From Streptomyces alboflavus (GTDB lineage Bacteria > Actinomycetota > Actinomycetes > Streptomycetales > Streptomycetaceae), in NCBI RefSeq assembly GCF_000716675.1, contig NZ_JNXT01000037.1:31525-95524 (forward strand): a DNA stretch of 64,000 bases. Direction: 5' to 3'. Shown in pieces: positions 63,991-64,000 of this stretch; the stretch's first letter is position 1; each line of letters opens with the position of its first letter. Made by a program: the position numbers and the translations under genes. The notes beneath the pieces were generated by a model. It saw nothing but the letters and a program-made list of their open reading frames with translations, did not search any database and was not told where the DNA came from.

Positions 63991-64000
63991 TGGGTGGGTG

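Overview
The window is 64 kb of chromosomal DNA from a Streptomyces species. The evidence is the very high G+C content with strong third-position GC bias, frequent GTG starts, 1-4 nt stop/start overlaps, and marker genes such as lsr2, tipA, an isolated nuoD, a DUF397/XRE/ATPase trio and the zinc-independent ribosomal protein set. From memory, the gene order matches the core region of Streptomyces coelicolor around SCO3373 (clpC) to SCO3430 (rpsN); I could not check this by search. I see no rRNA, tRNA, CRISPR, insertion sequence or prophage.

Layout. 1-2.0 kb: the end of a probable STAND-type NTPase and a stand-alone condensation-domain protein, the most accessory-looking part. 2.2-9.3 kb: clpC, an SCO3374-type protein, the nucleoid protein gene lsr2, a BlaI-like regulator next to an N-acetyltransferase, small membrane and secreted proteins, and a cluster of dispersed repeats. 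9.5-15.3 kb: a tightly packed leftward cofactor operon (DUF2520 protein, panC, nadB, nadC, coaX) for pantothenate/CoA and NAD. 15.4-20.4 kb: a threonine-aldolase-like enzyme, an ArsR-type regulator behind a 31-bp perfect inverted repeat, and a NarL-type two-component system. 20.5-24.7 kb: a MidA/NDUFAF7-like methyltransferase converging on an orphan nuoD, then two bPH2 membrane proteins. 24.9-33.7 kb: a poly-serine protein, an osmolyte-type ABC importer split into divergent units, an esterase and an MprF-like membrane enzyme.

33.7-44.6 kb holds the folate operon (folP, NTF2-like gene, folB, folK, DUF3180 gene) facing the leftward dacB, metalloprotease, tilS, hpt, ftsH and folE genes. 44.6-50.7 kb: ppa, a ThrE-type exporter, a DedA protein with a Gln-rich tail, tipA with its operator, and glutamate decarboxylase. 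50.9-57.8 kb: a PadR-regulated drug-type ABC exporter with three related palindromes, a DinB protein, an aldehyde dehydrogenase, and the XRE/HATPase/DUF397 trio. 58.1-60.6 kb: two divergent transcription units of Cys-poor ribosomal proteins (S18, L31, L33; L28, S14) and a COG0523-like protein around a Zur-like site. 60.7-64 kb: a lipoprotein, a FUSC membrane protein and a 76-bp tandem repeat.

Most genes are housekeeping. The main new signals are: the methyltransferase/NuoD pair, which mirrors the eukaryotic NDUFAF7-NDUFS2 enzyme/substrate pair; a 31-bp element shared by the HATPase and DUF397 promoters; palindromes that look like operators for the PadR, ArsR and BlaI regulators; a hairpin between a strong Shine-Dalgarno and the ftsH start; a CobW-type protein that has lost its P-loop; and several low-complexity protein tails.
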